Positions 7,345 to 13,043 of a DNA stretch of 33,195 bases are shown one piece after another (position 1 is the stretch's first letter; every line of letters begins with the position of its first letter). The stretch spans positions 1 through 33,195 of IMG/VR virus record IMGVR_UViG_3300005732_000007, one strand, 5' to 3'. Position numbers and translations under genes: made by a program. The notes beneath the pieces are model-generated. The model had not been told where the DNA came from. It saw nothing but the letters and a program-made list of their open reading frames with translations, and ran no database searches. The stretch comes from a virus.

Positions 7345-7446
7345 TTATTTGCGTTTCTGTATTTTGTTTAGCGACCAAACTACAATTTTGTACGCTACAT
7401 ATCCAGAGCCTACGAATGTCAGTGCAAACACTCCAGCTTCAAGCAT
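7345..7446 (-). CDS. 33-residue single-pass membrane peptide
   Basis: A very small gene: MLEAGVFALTFVGSGYVAYK begins it, and IVVWSLNKIQKRK ends it. That is one membrane helix (about residues 4-25) with a positively charged C-terminal tail, as expected for N-out insertion. The ATG lies three bases after the TAG stop of the upstream gene, with GGAG 5 nt before it, which argues for coupled translation. A longer in-frame version starting inside the previous gene is unlikely. It is directly followed by a terminator. Role unknown. Confidence 0.6.
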   Translation of the reverse strand: MLEAGVFALTFVGSGYVAYKIVVWSLNKIQKRK

Positions 7447-7448
7447 AC

Positions 7449-8111
7449 CTACTCCACCCCATACTTTGCGGCTTGTGCGGGGGTTAGAGGTTTGCACCAT
7501 TCCACAGGGTAAACATTTCCACCACAAGTGTTTATTTTAAAATTACCGAATTCACCAGTAACCGATTCAACTACTCTAGTAGTTGTCGGTTTAGAGTTAT
7601 TAATAATTGGAAGATTAACAACAACCAAACAAGGAAAAACCCCCTCAACCTCGTACCACGGTAGGGGTTGGCGGGTTGTTATTTCACCTCTTTTAAGTTG
7701 CATTGCTATGTGGGCCTGCTCACTTTCACTGCTTTGGATAGTGCAATTGCAAGTGTGAATAAACAATATGCAACCTTCATCATCATAAAACTCACCACCA
7801 TCAGCAACAGCCTTTCCCAAATCCCAAATATCCATGTCAGTTACAGGTACTGATTTAAACTTAACTTCTTTCATATTTATTTCCTTTACGTAGTCTTCGA
7901 ATTGTTGCTTTGTGCATATTGGGTTAAAGTATGTGTCGCTAAACCCGATCCATACTGATGTTATATCTCCAACTTTGCAGTATCCTTCTAGCGAGTCACC
8001 ATCTTTTATGCACTCCGCTATAAAAGATGGCTCTCCGTCTCTAAGTATGCCGCCGACAGGCCAAACACCTCCGAAATGCTCCACCGCGTCTTTAATTGTT
8101 TTGTTTGTCAT
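7449..8111 (-). CDS. Hypothetical phage protein, two-part, unknown function
   Basis: 220 aa. The first 80 residues (MTNKTIKDAVEHFGGVWPVG ... FIAECIKDGDSLEGYCKVGD) resemble short phage proteins that start with a helix and carry 'FIAECxKDG'. A related phrase (VIAECVKDGEFV) occurs in the 82-aa protein at 11470-11718. The second part holds Cys/His residues (FIHTCNCTIQ) and ends in CKPLTPAQAAKYGVE. No catalytic motif is evident. It ends with TAG, followed closely by the small membrane peptide gene, and overlaps its upstream neighbour by 4 nt. Confidence 0.7.
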   Translation of the reverse strand: MTNKTIKDAVEHFGGVWPVGGILRDGEPSFIAECIKDGDSLEGYCKVGDITSVWIGFSDTYFNPICTKQQFEDYVKEINMKEVKFKSVPVTDMDIWDLGKAVADGGEFYDDEGCILFIHTCNCTIQSSESEQAHIAMQLKRGEITTRQPLPWYEVEGVFPCLVVVNLPIINNSKPTTTRVVESVTGEFGNFKINTCGGNVYPVEWCKPLTPAQAAKYGVE

Positions 8112-8431
8112 TGTTGGTCCTTTTTTTGTCGGTTATACTCAACTCTGTAATCTTCAATAGCTCTATCGAAAGTATATGCTGCCCAGATCAAAGGGCATAT
8201 AGGCGCAAGAAATAAAAGTAATGGAAACTGAATAAACCAAACAACAGGAGTTTCAAGCCCATTAAAACAAGAGATTTCACATTTGATCCTGCTTGGGCAT
8301 TTTTTATACTGCCATAAAATCTCTTTTAAAAACCCCCTTCCCACAATAGCTTTAGGGGAGTTGCCATTTGGGTCAAACCATTCCGACCTAGGTTTATTTA
8401 TCTCATTTTTTAAAAACTCATTAAAGCTCAT
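8108..8431 (-). CDS. Membrane protein, unknown
   Basis: 107 aa from the ATG at 8431 (MSFNEFLKNEINKPRSEWFD), placed there because GGGGGTG lies at good distance. A GTG one codon earlier is possible. A long hydrophobic stretch at about residues 63-86 (VVWFIQFPLLLFLAPICPLI) is flanked by a soluble N-terminal part with CPSRIKCEISC and a basic C-terminus (DYRVEYNRQKKDQQ). The hydrophobic region could be one long or two short helices. The ATG overlaps the TGA of the upstream gene. Function unknown. Confidence 0.68.
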   Translation of the reverse strand: MSFNEFLKNEINKPRSEWFDPNGNSPKAIVGRGFLKEILWQYKKCPSRIKCEISCFNGLETPVVWFIQFPLLLFLAPICPLIWAAYTFDRAIEDYRVEYNRQKKDQQ

Positions 8432-8703
8432 CACTCACCCCCTTTTAGTGGTTTATCTGTTCTGATGGTTCTGATGGGTTTGATGACTTCAACCTCAAAC
8501 CCAAACCTACCTACCTGTTTTCCGTGAATTCCACAGTAAAAAAACTGATGGCCGTTTCTTTTTATTTTTCTATTCGCCTTTCTGCTACACCTTTTATCAA
8601 CACCAAGAAAGCCACAACTATAGTTTTCACACCTTACAAATCCGTTTGCATCTCGTTCATTTTCTTTGTTTAGTTCTCTAATTTTATCCTCAATGCCCAC
8701 CAT
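8431..8703 (-). CDS. Cys/His-containing small protein, unknown
   Basis: 90 aa from the ATG at 8703 (MVGIEDKIRELNKENERDAN); a GTG at 8700 or 8721 is also possible, because GGAGG sits very close to the ATG. C25, C30, C39, H52, C57 and H60 could form a zinc site (VRCENYSC, RCS, NGHQFFYCGIHG). The C-terminus ends PLKGGE, and its last 21 nt, including the stop and the next ribosome-binding site, are almost identical to the end of the gene at 15348-15725. It overlaps the upstream gene by 14 nt. Confidence 0.65.
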   Translation of the reverse strand: MVGIEDKIRELNKENERDANGFVRCENYSCGFLGVDKRCSRKANRKIKRNGHQFFYCGIHGKQVGRFGFEVEVIKPIRTIRTDKPLKGGE

Positions 8704-8905
8704 CCACCTCCAAATGCTCACCCAGTGTGTAGGCTATAACATCAACAACGCCTGAATCAGGATACTTCATCCAGTAGTTTGCAACCGCAAGCCTTCTGTG
8801 GCTTTTCTTATTTAACATCATAATTTCACCGTCAGAAAATTTAACCCCCAAAATCAAGGCTGGCACATCATTTCGGAAATCCCAGTCGTACCATTTAAGT
8901 TTCAT
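8690..8905 (-). CDS. Small 'KLKWYDWD' protein, paralogue of the gene at 15348
   Basis: 71 aa: MKLKWYDWDFRNDVPALILG opens the protein, VDVIAYTLGEHLEVDGGH closes it. The first nine residues, and the phrase (D)(V/I)IAYTLGE, are shared with the plus-strand protein at 15348-15725. The first 27 nt of the two genes are identical. Function unknown; no membrane helix or metal site is present in this copy. The start overlaps the stop of the upstream gene (ATGA). Confidence 0.7.
   Translation of the reverse strand: MKLKWYDWDFRNDVPALILGVKFSDGEIMMLNKKSHRRLAVANYWMKYPDSGVVDVIAYTLGEHLEVDGGH
8879..8905. repeat. 27-bp inverted repeat, left copy
   Basis: The first 27 coding bases of the gene ending at 8905 match exactly, in inverted orientation, the first 27 coding bases of the plus-strand gene at 15348. 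It marks a recent duplication or cassette exchange between the two arms. Confidence 0.9.
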
Positions 8906-9105
8906 TGCTTGATCCTTGGTTTTGTTAGTTGTTTTATCTGCTCATATGTCTCTTTTACCTTAATGCAAACATAATCATCTTGAGCAAAAAGAAGAAAAGA
9001 GATAGTTGTATTGCCATCACTATCTACAATTATGTCGCTCACCACATCTAAATTGATTAAGGTTTTACCAACCTTAATGCATGTAACCTCTATAAAATTT
9101 GACAT
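8902..9105 (-). CDS. FlbD-like small beta protein, unknown function
   Basis: 67 aa reading MSNFIEVTCIKVGKTLINLD, then VVSDIIVDSDGNTTISFLLF and IKVKETYEQIKQL. The order (F-I-E-V-T, 'G-K-x-x-I-N', a hydrophobic strand, then 'I-x-V-K-E-T-Y-E-Q-I') resembles FlbD-type small proteins that recur in phages without known role. I assign only the fold-level resemblance. It overlaps the next gene by 4 nt. Confidence 0.62.
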   Translation of the reverse strand: MSNFIEVTCIKVGKTLINLDVVSDIIVDSDGNTTISFLLFAQDDYVCIKVKETYEQIKQLTKPRIKQ

Positions 9106-9119
9106 AACCCTTCCTCTAA

Positions 9120-9572
9120 TTAGTTTTGTATTTTTGACAAAAATGACTTAAGCGATTCCTCTTCTTTTTTTGCAACTTTTTTTGCAAGAATTTTGCCGGC
9201 GCTACTTACATCTAAACCCTTGATTTTACACTCCTCTATACTTTCTAGTAGAAGCTTATTCATAAATTCTTTACTACGCTTTTCATCTTCTTTGCGTCCT
9301 TCCTCGTATTTTTTATCTCTTTGCTCTTCAAACTGTGATATTAAATCAATCCTTCTAGCTTCTATCATTGATAGATCGCTTTCGCAAAACCATGCTTGAT
9401 GGGTTCCGTACTCCCTTATAAGCAAGCCATAACTTGCTTCTGTTTTAGACTCATTTCCATGCTCAGTATCGTCATACAGGACAATAGCCTTTTTGCCACT
9501 GCATGGACTGTCACCCATATCACTAGATAGCTGAACCAAATCACCCTTTACAAACTTAGGAATTATTCTCAT
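9120..9572 (-). CDS. Hypothetical protein: small beta barrel plus coiled coil
   Basis: 150 aa. The N-terminal half (FVKGDLVQLSSDMGDSPCSG, KKAIVLYDD, SYGLLIREYGTHQAWFCESD) looks like an SH3/KOW-type barrel, with the recurrent phage phrase 'YGLLIREYGTHQAWFxExDL'. The C-terminal half is a charged helical coil (QFEEQRDKKYEEGRKEDEKR). It is the first gene after the operator pair at 9614-9649, so it is probably directly repressed. Function unknown. Confidence 0.68.
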   Translation of the reverse strand: MRIIPKFVKGDLVQLSSDMGDSPCSGKKAIVLYDDTEHGNESKTEASYGLLIREYGTHQAWFCESDLSMIEARRIDLISQFEEQRDKKYEEGRKEDEKRSKEFMNKLLLESIEECKIKGLDVSSAGKILAKKVAKKEEESLKSFLSKIQN

Positions 9573-9613
9573 GTTCTCGCGCCTTTTAAGTTTTTCGTTT
9601 CAATAAACAGATA

Positions 9614-9656
9614 TTAACTCTAATTAATTATCTTATTAATTTAGATTAACACACAA
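9614..9656 (-). promoter_or_regulatory. Promoter region with two operator palindromes
   Basis: TTAACTCTAATTAA (9614-9627) and TTAATTTAGATTAA (9636-9649); the second is identical to the copy at 6824. A minus-strand promoter reads -35 TTGTGT (9656-9651), 18 nt containing the operator, then -10 GATAAT (9632-9627). It lies just downstream of a terminator and in front of the gene starting at 9572. Confidence 0.58.
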
Positions 9657-9660
9657 GACC

Positions 9661-9691
9661 AAAAAAAACACCCTTAATTTAGAGTGTTTTT
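9661..9691 (-). terminator. Rho-independent terminator
   Basis: Imperfect stem (AACACCCT / AGAGTGTT, one mismatch) with loop TAATTT. On the minus strand it is followed by eight T. It ends the transcript whose last gene is at 9698-10066 and insulates the operator-controlled promoter immediately beyond. Confidence 0.8.
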
Positions 9692-9697
9692 ATTCGA

Positions 9698-10066
9698 CTA
9701 CCATGAGAGGTTTTTAGGCTCTAGCGAATGCTTTTTCGCTTCGGTTGTATGGTAACACTCCCGACGGCCCGCCCATTTCCCCCTGCACCCCTTAGGGTAT
9801 GGCTCAAGGCAGAACTTGCAATTCTCAGTTACACCGCGCTCGTTTTCGATCCTGATAGAGTCACGTCTAATTAGAGTTAAAATATATTCCTCTTTAGATA
9901 TGCCCACAAGCCCACCACGAAATTCACAGTTAAGTTCTATTTGCCTTAGCTCTGACTCGCTAGGAATGAACGTAATAGGCTTACCTCTAGCTTTGTCTCT
10001 TTCTCGCTTTCTAGCCTGCCTAATAGCCCCTTGTTTGCGCTGTCTTTCCTTTTTATCTTCACTCAT
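9698..10066 (-). CDS. Basic protein with C-terminal Cys/His cluster
   Basis: 122 aa. The N-terminus is extremely basic (RQRKQGAIRQARKRERDKAR). A short segment then reads ITFIPSESELRQIELNCEFR and SKEEYILTLIRRD, like a small helix-loop-helix DNA-binding unit. The C-terminus carries C83, C86, C94, C104, H106 and H113 (CKFCLEPYPKGC ... ECYHTTEAKKH), a likely zinc knuckle. A nucleic-acid-binding regulator is plausible but unproven. It overlaps the upstream gene by 8 nt and is the last gene before a terminator. Confidence 0.68.
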   Translation of the reverse strand: MSEDKKERQRKQGAIRQARKRERDKARGKPITFIPSESELRQIELNCEFRGGLVGISKEEYILTLIRRDSIRIENERGVTENCKFCLEPYPKGCRGKWAGRRECYHTTEAKKHSLEPKNLSW

Positions 10067-10346
10067 TTTTCACGCACTCCATTGCATATTTATTAGCAAA
10101 CCATTGTTTAATTTTTTGTCTTTCTGTGATTGTTTTGCCTGGTCGTCTTTCGTAGGCATCAAGTAAAACTCTCTTAGCAAAGATGCGCTCTTTTTTAGTA
10201 AAGCTTTGCGTATCTTCATACACCTCTAAAAAAGGCTTTCCAAGCTGCACACTAGACATAGCGGCACCTGCAAATCTTGCTTGATCTTCACAGGACAAAG
10301 CAAAAGCCATGCTAGGCAACATAAGCAAAACAATTAATAGTTTCAT
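10059..10346 (-). CDS. Small secreted (periplasmic) protein
   Basis: 95 aa from the ATG at 10346 (GGAG 9 nt upstream; six earlier in-frame codons are unlikely). A signal peptide is clear: MKLLIVLLMLPSMAFA, with an A-F-A cleavage site giving a mature protein starting LSCEDQARFAGAAM. The mature part has only two cysteines, one near each end (SCEDQ and MECVKNE), suited to one disulfide. An exported protein inside an early operon suggests action on the envelope, for example exclusion of other phages, but this is inference. The start overlaps the previous stop (ATGA). Confidence 0.72.
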   Translation of the reverse strand: MKLLIVLLMLPSMAFALSCEDQARFAGAAMSSVQLGKPFLEVYEDTQSFTKKERIFAKRVLLDAYERRPGKTITERQKIKQWFANKYAMECVKNE

Positions 10347-10537
10347 TTTGTGCGCTCCAAACACTGCTTAGGGTCGGCTATGGCTATCGATGAAATTACG
10401 GCGGCCTTAGATATGCCAACACCATCATTGAAGGCTCTATCAAATCCAGTTACAAGCTCTTGCTTAAACTCATTGGCACCTAGGTAATAAGCTTCATCAA
10501 GCATAAGCTCTAATATATCACGACTAATTCTAATCAT
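10343..10537 (-). CDS. Hypothetical small protein
   Basis: 64 aa from the ATG at 10537: MIRISRDILELMLDEAYYLG, then ANEFKQELVTGFDRAFNDGV and a short Ala/Ile-rich end. It looks helical and soluble. GGGTGA lies 5 nt upstream of this ATG, which favours it over a TTG four codons earlier. It overlaps the secreted-protein gene by 4 nt, so the two are probably translationally coupled. Function unknown. Confidence 0.62.
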   Translation of the reverse strand: MIRISRDILELMLDEAYYLGANEFKQELVTGFDRAFNDGVGISKAAVISSIAIADPKQCLERTK

Positions 10538-10541
10538 TTGA

Positions 10542-10829
10542 TCACCCAAAACACACCCCCAAAATCACCAAAATACTAACCAAGGTTAACACCCCTATAT
10601 AACCTACCCTTATGTTTTTCTGAGGTTCAAAAGGTTCAGCCCATACTAAAACACCATTTGGTTTTTCACTTGTCATCAAATCACACTCAACACCAAATCC
10701 AGCCCAAAACCAGTGACCCTTAATTTCATGCTTTGTATATCCTTGAATTAAAACAGGTTTTCCGCCTTCGTCTATTTCTTCGAGCTTACTTATAAGCCAT
10801 GCGCTATCGTTTTTAGACGCCTTTACCAT
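10542..10829 (-). CDS. Tail-anchored membrane protein, unknown
   Basis: 95 aa. The soluble N-terminal part includes GGKPVLIQGYTKHEIKGHWF and WAGFGVECDLMTSEKPNGVL. One membrane helix occupies about residues 75-94 (VGYIGVLTLVSILVILGVCF) at the very C-terminus, preceded by KNIR. This is the pattern of a cytoplasmic domain anchored by its tail. It overlaps the upstream small gene by 17 nt. No family is recognised. Confidence 0.66.
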   Translation of the reverse strand: MVKASKNDSAWLISKLEEIDEGGKPVLIQGYTKHEIKGHWFWAGFGVECDLMTSEKPNGVLVWAEPFEPQKNIRVGYIGVLTLVSILVILGVCFG

Positions 10830-10998
10830 GATTGCGATTCCTTTTTATTTTGATTGCGTTATGCGTGGCCCTTGCGTAGTCTCGCGCCTCTTTTTGACAA
10901 TACATTTTTTCGCCTCCAAGCTTAATCCACGCTTGATTTACTTCACAAAAAACCACTTCTACCAACTCAATACCACTAATAATAATATTTTTGCTCAT
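10813..10998 (-). CDS. Hypothetical small protein
   Basis: 61 aa: MSKNIIISGIELVEVVFCEV, then QAWIKLGGEKMYCQKEARDY and a basic end (IKIKRNRNHGKG). Two cysteines but no clear metal site. The ribosome-binding signal before 10998 is weak (TTAAGGATTA). Function unknown; it is retained because it fits the compact, overlapping leftward gene series. Confidence 0.55.
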   Translation of the reverse strand: MSKNIIISGIELVEVVFCEVNQAWIKLGGEKMYCQKEARDYARATHNAIKIKRNRNHGKGV

Positions 10999-11008
10999 AG
11001 ATTAATCC

Positions 11009-11473
11009 TTAATCAAACCTGTAGTTTTCTGAGACAAATTCTTGCGTACCATCGATTATCACTGACCCATATCTATCTTTTGTCAAATCAGAAAATCGCT
11101 TTCCGCTTAACAAATTAAGGGAAAGATCTAGTTCCTCTAGCTTTCGCTTAAGATGACTCATATGTCTTTGTTTAATAAATATTAAATGATTAAACGCTTT
11201 TTCCTCTGAATCAAAAGCGACTCTACTTCCAGTTTTTAAAATCCTTTTAATGTCGATTTTTGATCTTTTTGCTTTCTGAAATTGTGTTTCTTTGTCTATT
11301 TTTGGGTAGCGATTCATTCTATTTAAATTGAACTCATCAGCACAAAAATAAAAACAAGGCGTTTCGTGAAATGCAAACAGTGTTGTTTTATATATTTCCA
11401 TGCCATATTCGGTAGGAATTAACTTCATCGCATAAAACTTATTGGCAACATCTTTATCTATATAATTACTCAC
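11009..11473 (-). CDS. Hypothetical protein (GTG start)
   Basis: 154 aa. The GTG at 11473 overlaps the upstream TGA (GTGA) and has AGGAG 7 nt before it. The protein is mixed alpha/beta with a basic middle (QKAKRSKIDIKRILKTGSRV) and a helix KRKLEELDLSLNLLSGKRFS. It carries FAFHETPCFYFCADEFNLNR near the N-terminus, a segment of the kind seen when a protein handles a translated 'activity code' residue string in phage anti-restriction families, but the resemblance is too weak to name. Function unknown. Confidence 0.6.
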   Translation of the reverse strand: MSNYIDKDVANKFYAMKLIPTEYGMEIYKTTLFAFHETPCFYFCADEFNLNRMNRYPKIDKETQFQKAKRSKIDIKRILKTGSRVAFDSEEKAFNHLIFIKQRHMSHLKRKLEELDLSLNLLSGKRFSDLTKDRYGSVIIDGTQEFVSENYRFD

Positions 11474-11718
11474 GAATTAACTCCTATATGCTGCCCTAAA
11501 AGCATTTCATGAGCTTTTTTATTAAGCAGTTCTGCTTGTTTTTCGCTGTCTTTACAGCTCCATGAGCGAATAACGGCCATCACAAATTCGCCATCTTTTA
11601 CGCACTCAGCTATAACAAGATCATTGCTTATTGAGCCAATTACAGAACCTTGTCTAACCTGCTCAACTTGCTCCCAGATAAAAACGTCTAATTCATTTGC
11701 TTTTTGTAGTGATTCCAT
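11470..11718 (-). CDS. Hypothetical small protein
   Basis: 82 aa: MESLQKANELDVFIWEQVEQ ... DLVIAECVKDGEFVMAVIRS, ending in a helix (QAELLNKKAHEMLLGQHIG). The phrase IAECVKDGEF resembles the IAECIKDGDS of the 220-aa protein at 7449-8111, so the two may share a small domain. Function unknown. It overlaps the next gene by 4 nt. Confidence 0.6.
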   Translation of the reverse strand: MESLQKANELDVFIWEQVEQVRQGSVIGSISNDLVIAECVKDGEFVMAVIRSWSCKDSEKQAELLNKKAHEMLLGQHIGVNS

Positions 11719-11749
11719 ATTTTTATAGCCTTTTTAATGTTTTTCATAA

Positions 11750-12313
11750 TTAAAGTCTCATTGGCATAACAACGGCAATAGCATTGTATTCTGGTGATCT
11801 GAATTTAATCTGTATTGCATTAGATTGACCTTGAAAACGCATTTCAACGCCAGCATGAATAATACCTAATTCGTTTTGAGCTTGCGCCACAACGTCCATG
11901 TAATGAGGATTAATGCCTATCCTATCTATCGGAAGTAGCTCATTTTCTTTTGTTACGCTTTCATAATTTGTATATTTTTTATCAATTAAATCGAAACTTC
12001 TAACATCAGCCATGATAGAGCCATGACCGTTATACATACGCACAAAACCACACTTATCATCAAAAAACACAAACTCAACTTCATAAGCTTTTTTAGGCAA
12101 TTTTGTGCCGTTGATTCGAACAATCAAAGATTCTTCAAGATCCTTAAATGGATCGTGATCGACCTTGATTAAAACATGACCATTAGACGCAACCACACAG
12201 CCCTTTTTATCAAACAAGATACCTGTAAGCTGTTCCCTTACATCACGCCTTGAACAGAACAAGCGCGCTGCTTTCACTATTGCCGCAGGCAATTTAATCG
12301 TTTTGTTTTGCAT
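11750..12313 (-). CDS. Beta sliding-clamp-like protein (short)
   Basis: 187 aa, about half of bacterial DnaN. Residues 25-51 (VREQLTGILF ... GCVVASNGHVLIKV) parallel the clamp phrase 'hMLtGvLle...lraVATDGHRLA'. The final residues AVVMPMRL reproduce the C-terminus of bacterial beta clamp (VVMPMRL), which forms part of the partner-binding cleft. The middle has the strand/helix rhythm of a clamp domain, but only one to one-and-a-half domains fit. It could be a processivity or decoy clamp that captures or displaces host polymerase partners (inference). The gene is the first after an operator-overlapped promoter and has a strong AAGGAAAG ribosome-binding site. Confidence 0.78.
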   Translation of the reverse strand: MQNKTIKLPAAIVKAARLFCSRRDVREQLTGILFDKKGCVVASNGHVLIKVDHDPFKDLEESLIVRINGTKLPKKAYEVEFVFFDDKCGFVRMYNGHGSIMADVRSFDLIDKKYTNYESVTKENELLPIDRIGINPHYMDVVAQAQNELGIIHAGVEMRFQGQSNAIQIKFRSPEYNAIAVVMPMRL

Positions 12314-12342
12314 TTCACTTTCCTTTTTTTTAGTGTTTTTAA

Positions 12343-12384
12343 TTAATCTGGATTAACCTTAACCCACCTAATCAAGATTGTAAA
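12343..12384 (-). promoter_or_regulatory. Promoter with operator for the clamp-like gene
   Basis: Minus-strand -35 TTTACA (12384-12379), 17 nt, -10 TAAGGT (12361-12356), immediately followed by the palindrome TTAATCTGGATTAA (12343-12356). This is nearly the same geometry as the unit at 6.8 kb, including the unusual -10 TAAGGT. The -10 is a weak match to consensus, so the exact start site is uncertain. Confidence 0.55.
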
Positions 12385-12398
12385 CCTAGATTAATAAA

Positions 12399-12412
12399 TT
12401 AATTTGAATTAA
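12399..12412. promoter_or_regulatory. Second operator palindrome, overlapping the stop of the 12590 gene
   Basis: TTAATTTGAATTAA is a perfect TTAAY-N4-RTTAA site; a further partial copy (TTAATCCTGATTA) overlaps it to the right at about 12409. It lies 43 nt upstream of the site nearest the clamp-like gene and could give cooperative binding. Confidence 0.5.
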
Positions 12413-12590
12413 TCCTGATTATTGGTTTAACCATGATTTCAGAATCGAACTTTAAATATTTATCAAATTGCGGAACCGTTGCGCATAGTAAAAAATTTGA
12501 ATTAGGTTTTTTTGGCACTACGGACAACTGATATTTTTTTCCGGCCCACTGGAATTTATCACCAGGTTTAAGCGTGTTTAGTTTTTGCAT
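12399..12590 (-). CDS. Small beta-rich hypothetical protein
   Basis: 63 aa: MQKLNTLKPGDKFQWAGKKY, then QLSVVPKKPNSNFLLCATVP and VKPIIRINSN. 'L-K-P-G-D-K-F-x-W-x-G-K-x-Y' is a common opening of small SH3-like phage proteins with unknown function. The stop codon lies in an operator-type palindrome. It overlaps the upstream gene by 13 nt. Confidence 0.65.
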   Translation of the reverse strand: MQKLNTLKPGDKFQWAGKKYQLSVVPKKPNSNFLLCATVPQFDKYLKFDSEIMVKPIIRINSN

Positions 12591-12775
12591 TTCTCACCTT
12601 CCCATAAAGCCTCTCTGAGCTTCTCTATGTTTGATTTGTGCTTACCCGCTGTGTAGCTATTCTTTTTTGGTGTATAAGGCTTAATGATAGGCCTCTCGCA
12701 ATCCTGCGTCGTGTTTTGCCTTTCACTCTCAGGATAAATTATCTTTTTGCCGTCTAGGTCGTCCCATAAGCTCAA
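12578..12775 (-). CDS. Small hypothetical protein (TTG start)
   Basis: 65 aa reading MSLWDDLDGKKIIYPESERQ from a TTG at 12775 that overlaps the upstream stop (TTGA), with AAGGAG 8 nt before it. A longer form from a TTG at 12805 would overlap the previous gene by 34 nt and is less likely. The C-terminal half is basic (KPYTPKKNSYTAGKHKSNIE). The coupling and ribosome-binding site decide the start; function unknown. Confidence 0.6.
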   Translation of the reverse strand: MSLWDDLDGKKIIYPESERQNTTQDCERPIIKPYTPKKNSYTAGKHKSNIEKLREALWEGEKCKN

Positions 12776-13041
12776 AACTTGTACTCCTTTTTTGTGTCCT
12801 GCCAATCAATACCATTTAAATTCACTTTTGCCAGTTGCAAAATGTTTTGTATGCAATCCTTGGATGAGAATCCATTTTCTAAATGATTAAATCTTGGCTC
12901 ATATTCATAAAACCAAACATCTCCATTTTTATCTGCTGCCAACCAAAACGTTGATAGGTTTTCGTGGGCAATCTGAATCGTTGCCCCGTGGAAATCCACC
13001 TCGATAATTTTTTGGGGTTCTCGTAATTCTGCTGTGTTCAT
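12772..13041 (-). CDS. Hypothetical protein
   Basis: 89 aa from the ATG at 13041 (MNTAELREPQKIIEVDFHGA). The rest includes TIQIAHENLSTFWLAADKNG and DVWFYEYEPRFNHLENGFSS, which looks like a small beta-rich domain, then a short helix. The ATG follows two bases after the TAG stop of the replication gene, so it is probably co-translated. The ribosome-binding site is weak. Function unknown. Confidence 0.62.
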   Translation of the reverse strand: MNTAELREPQKIIEVDFHGATIQIAHENLSTFWLAADKNGDVWFYEYEPRFNHLENGFSSKDCIQNILQLAKVNLNGIDWQDTKKEYKF

Positions 13042-13043
13042 AA

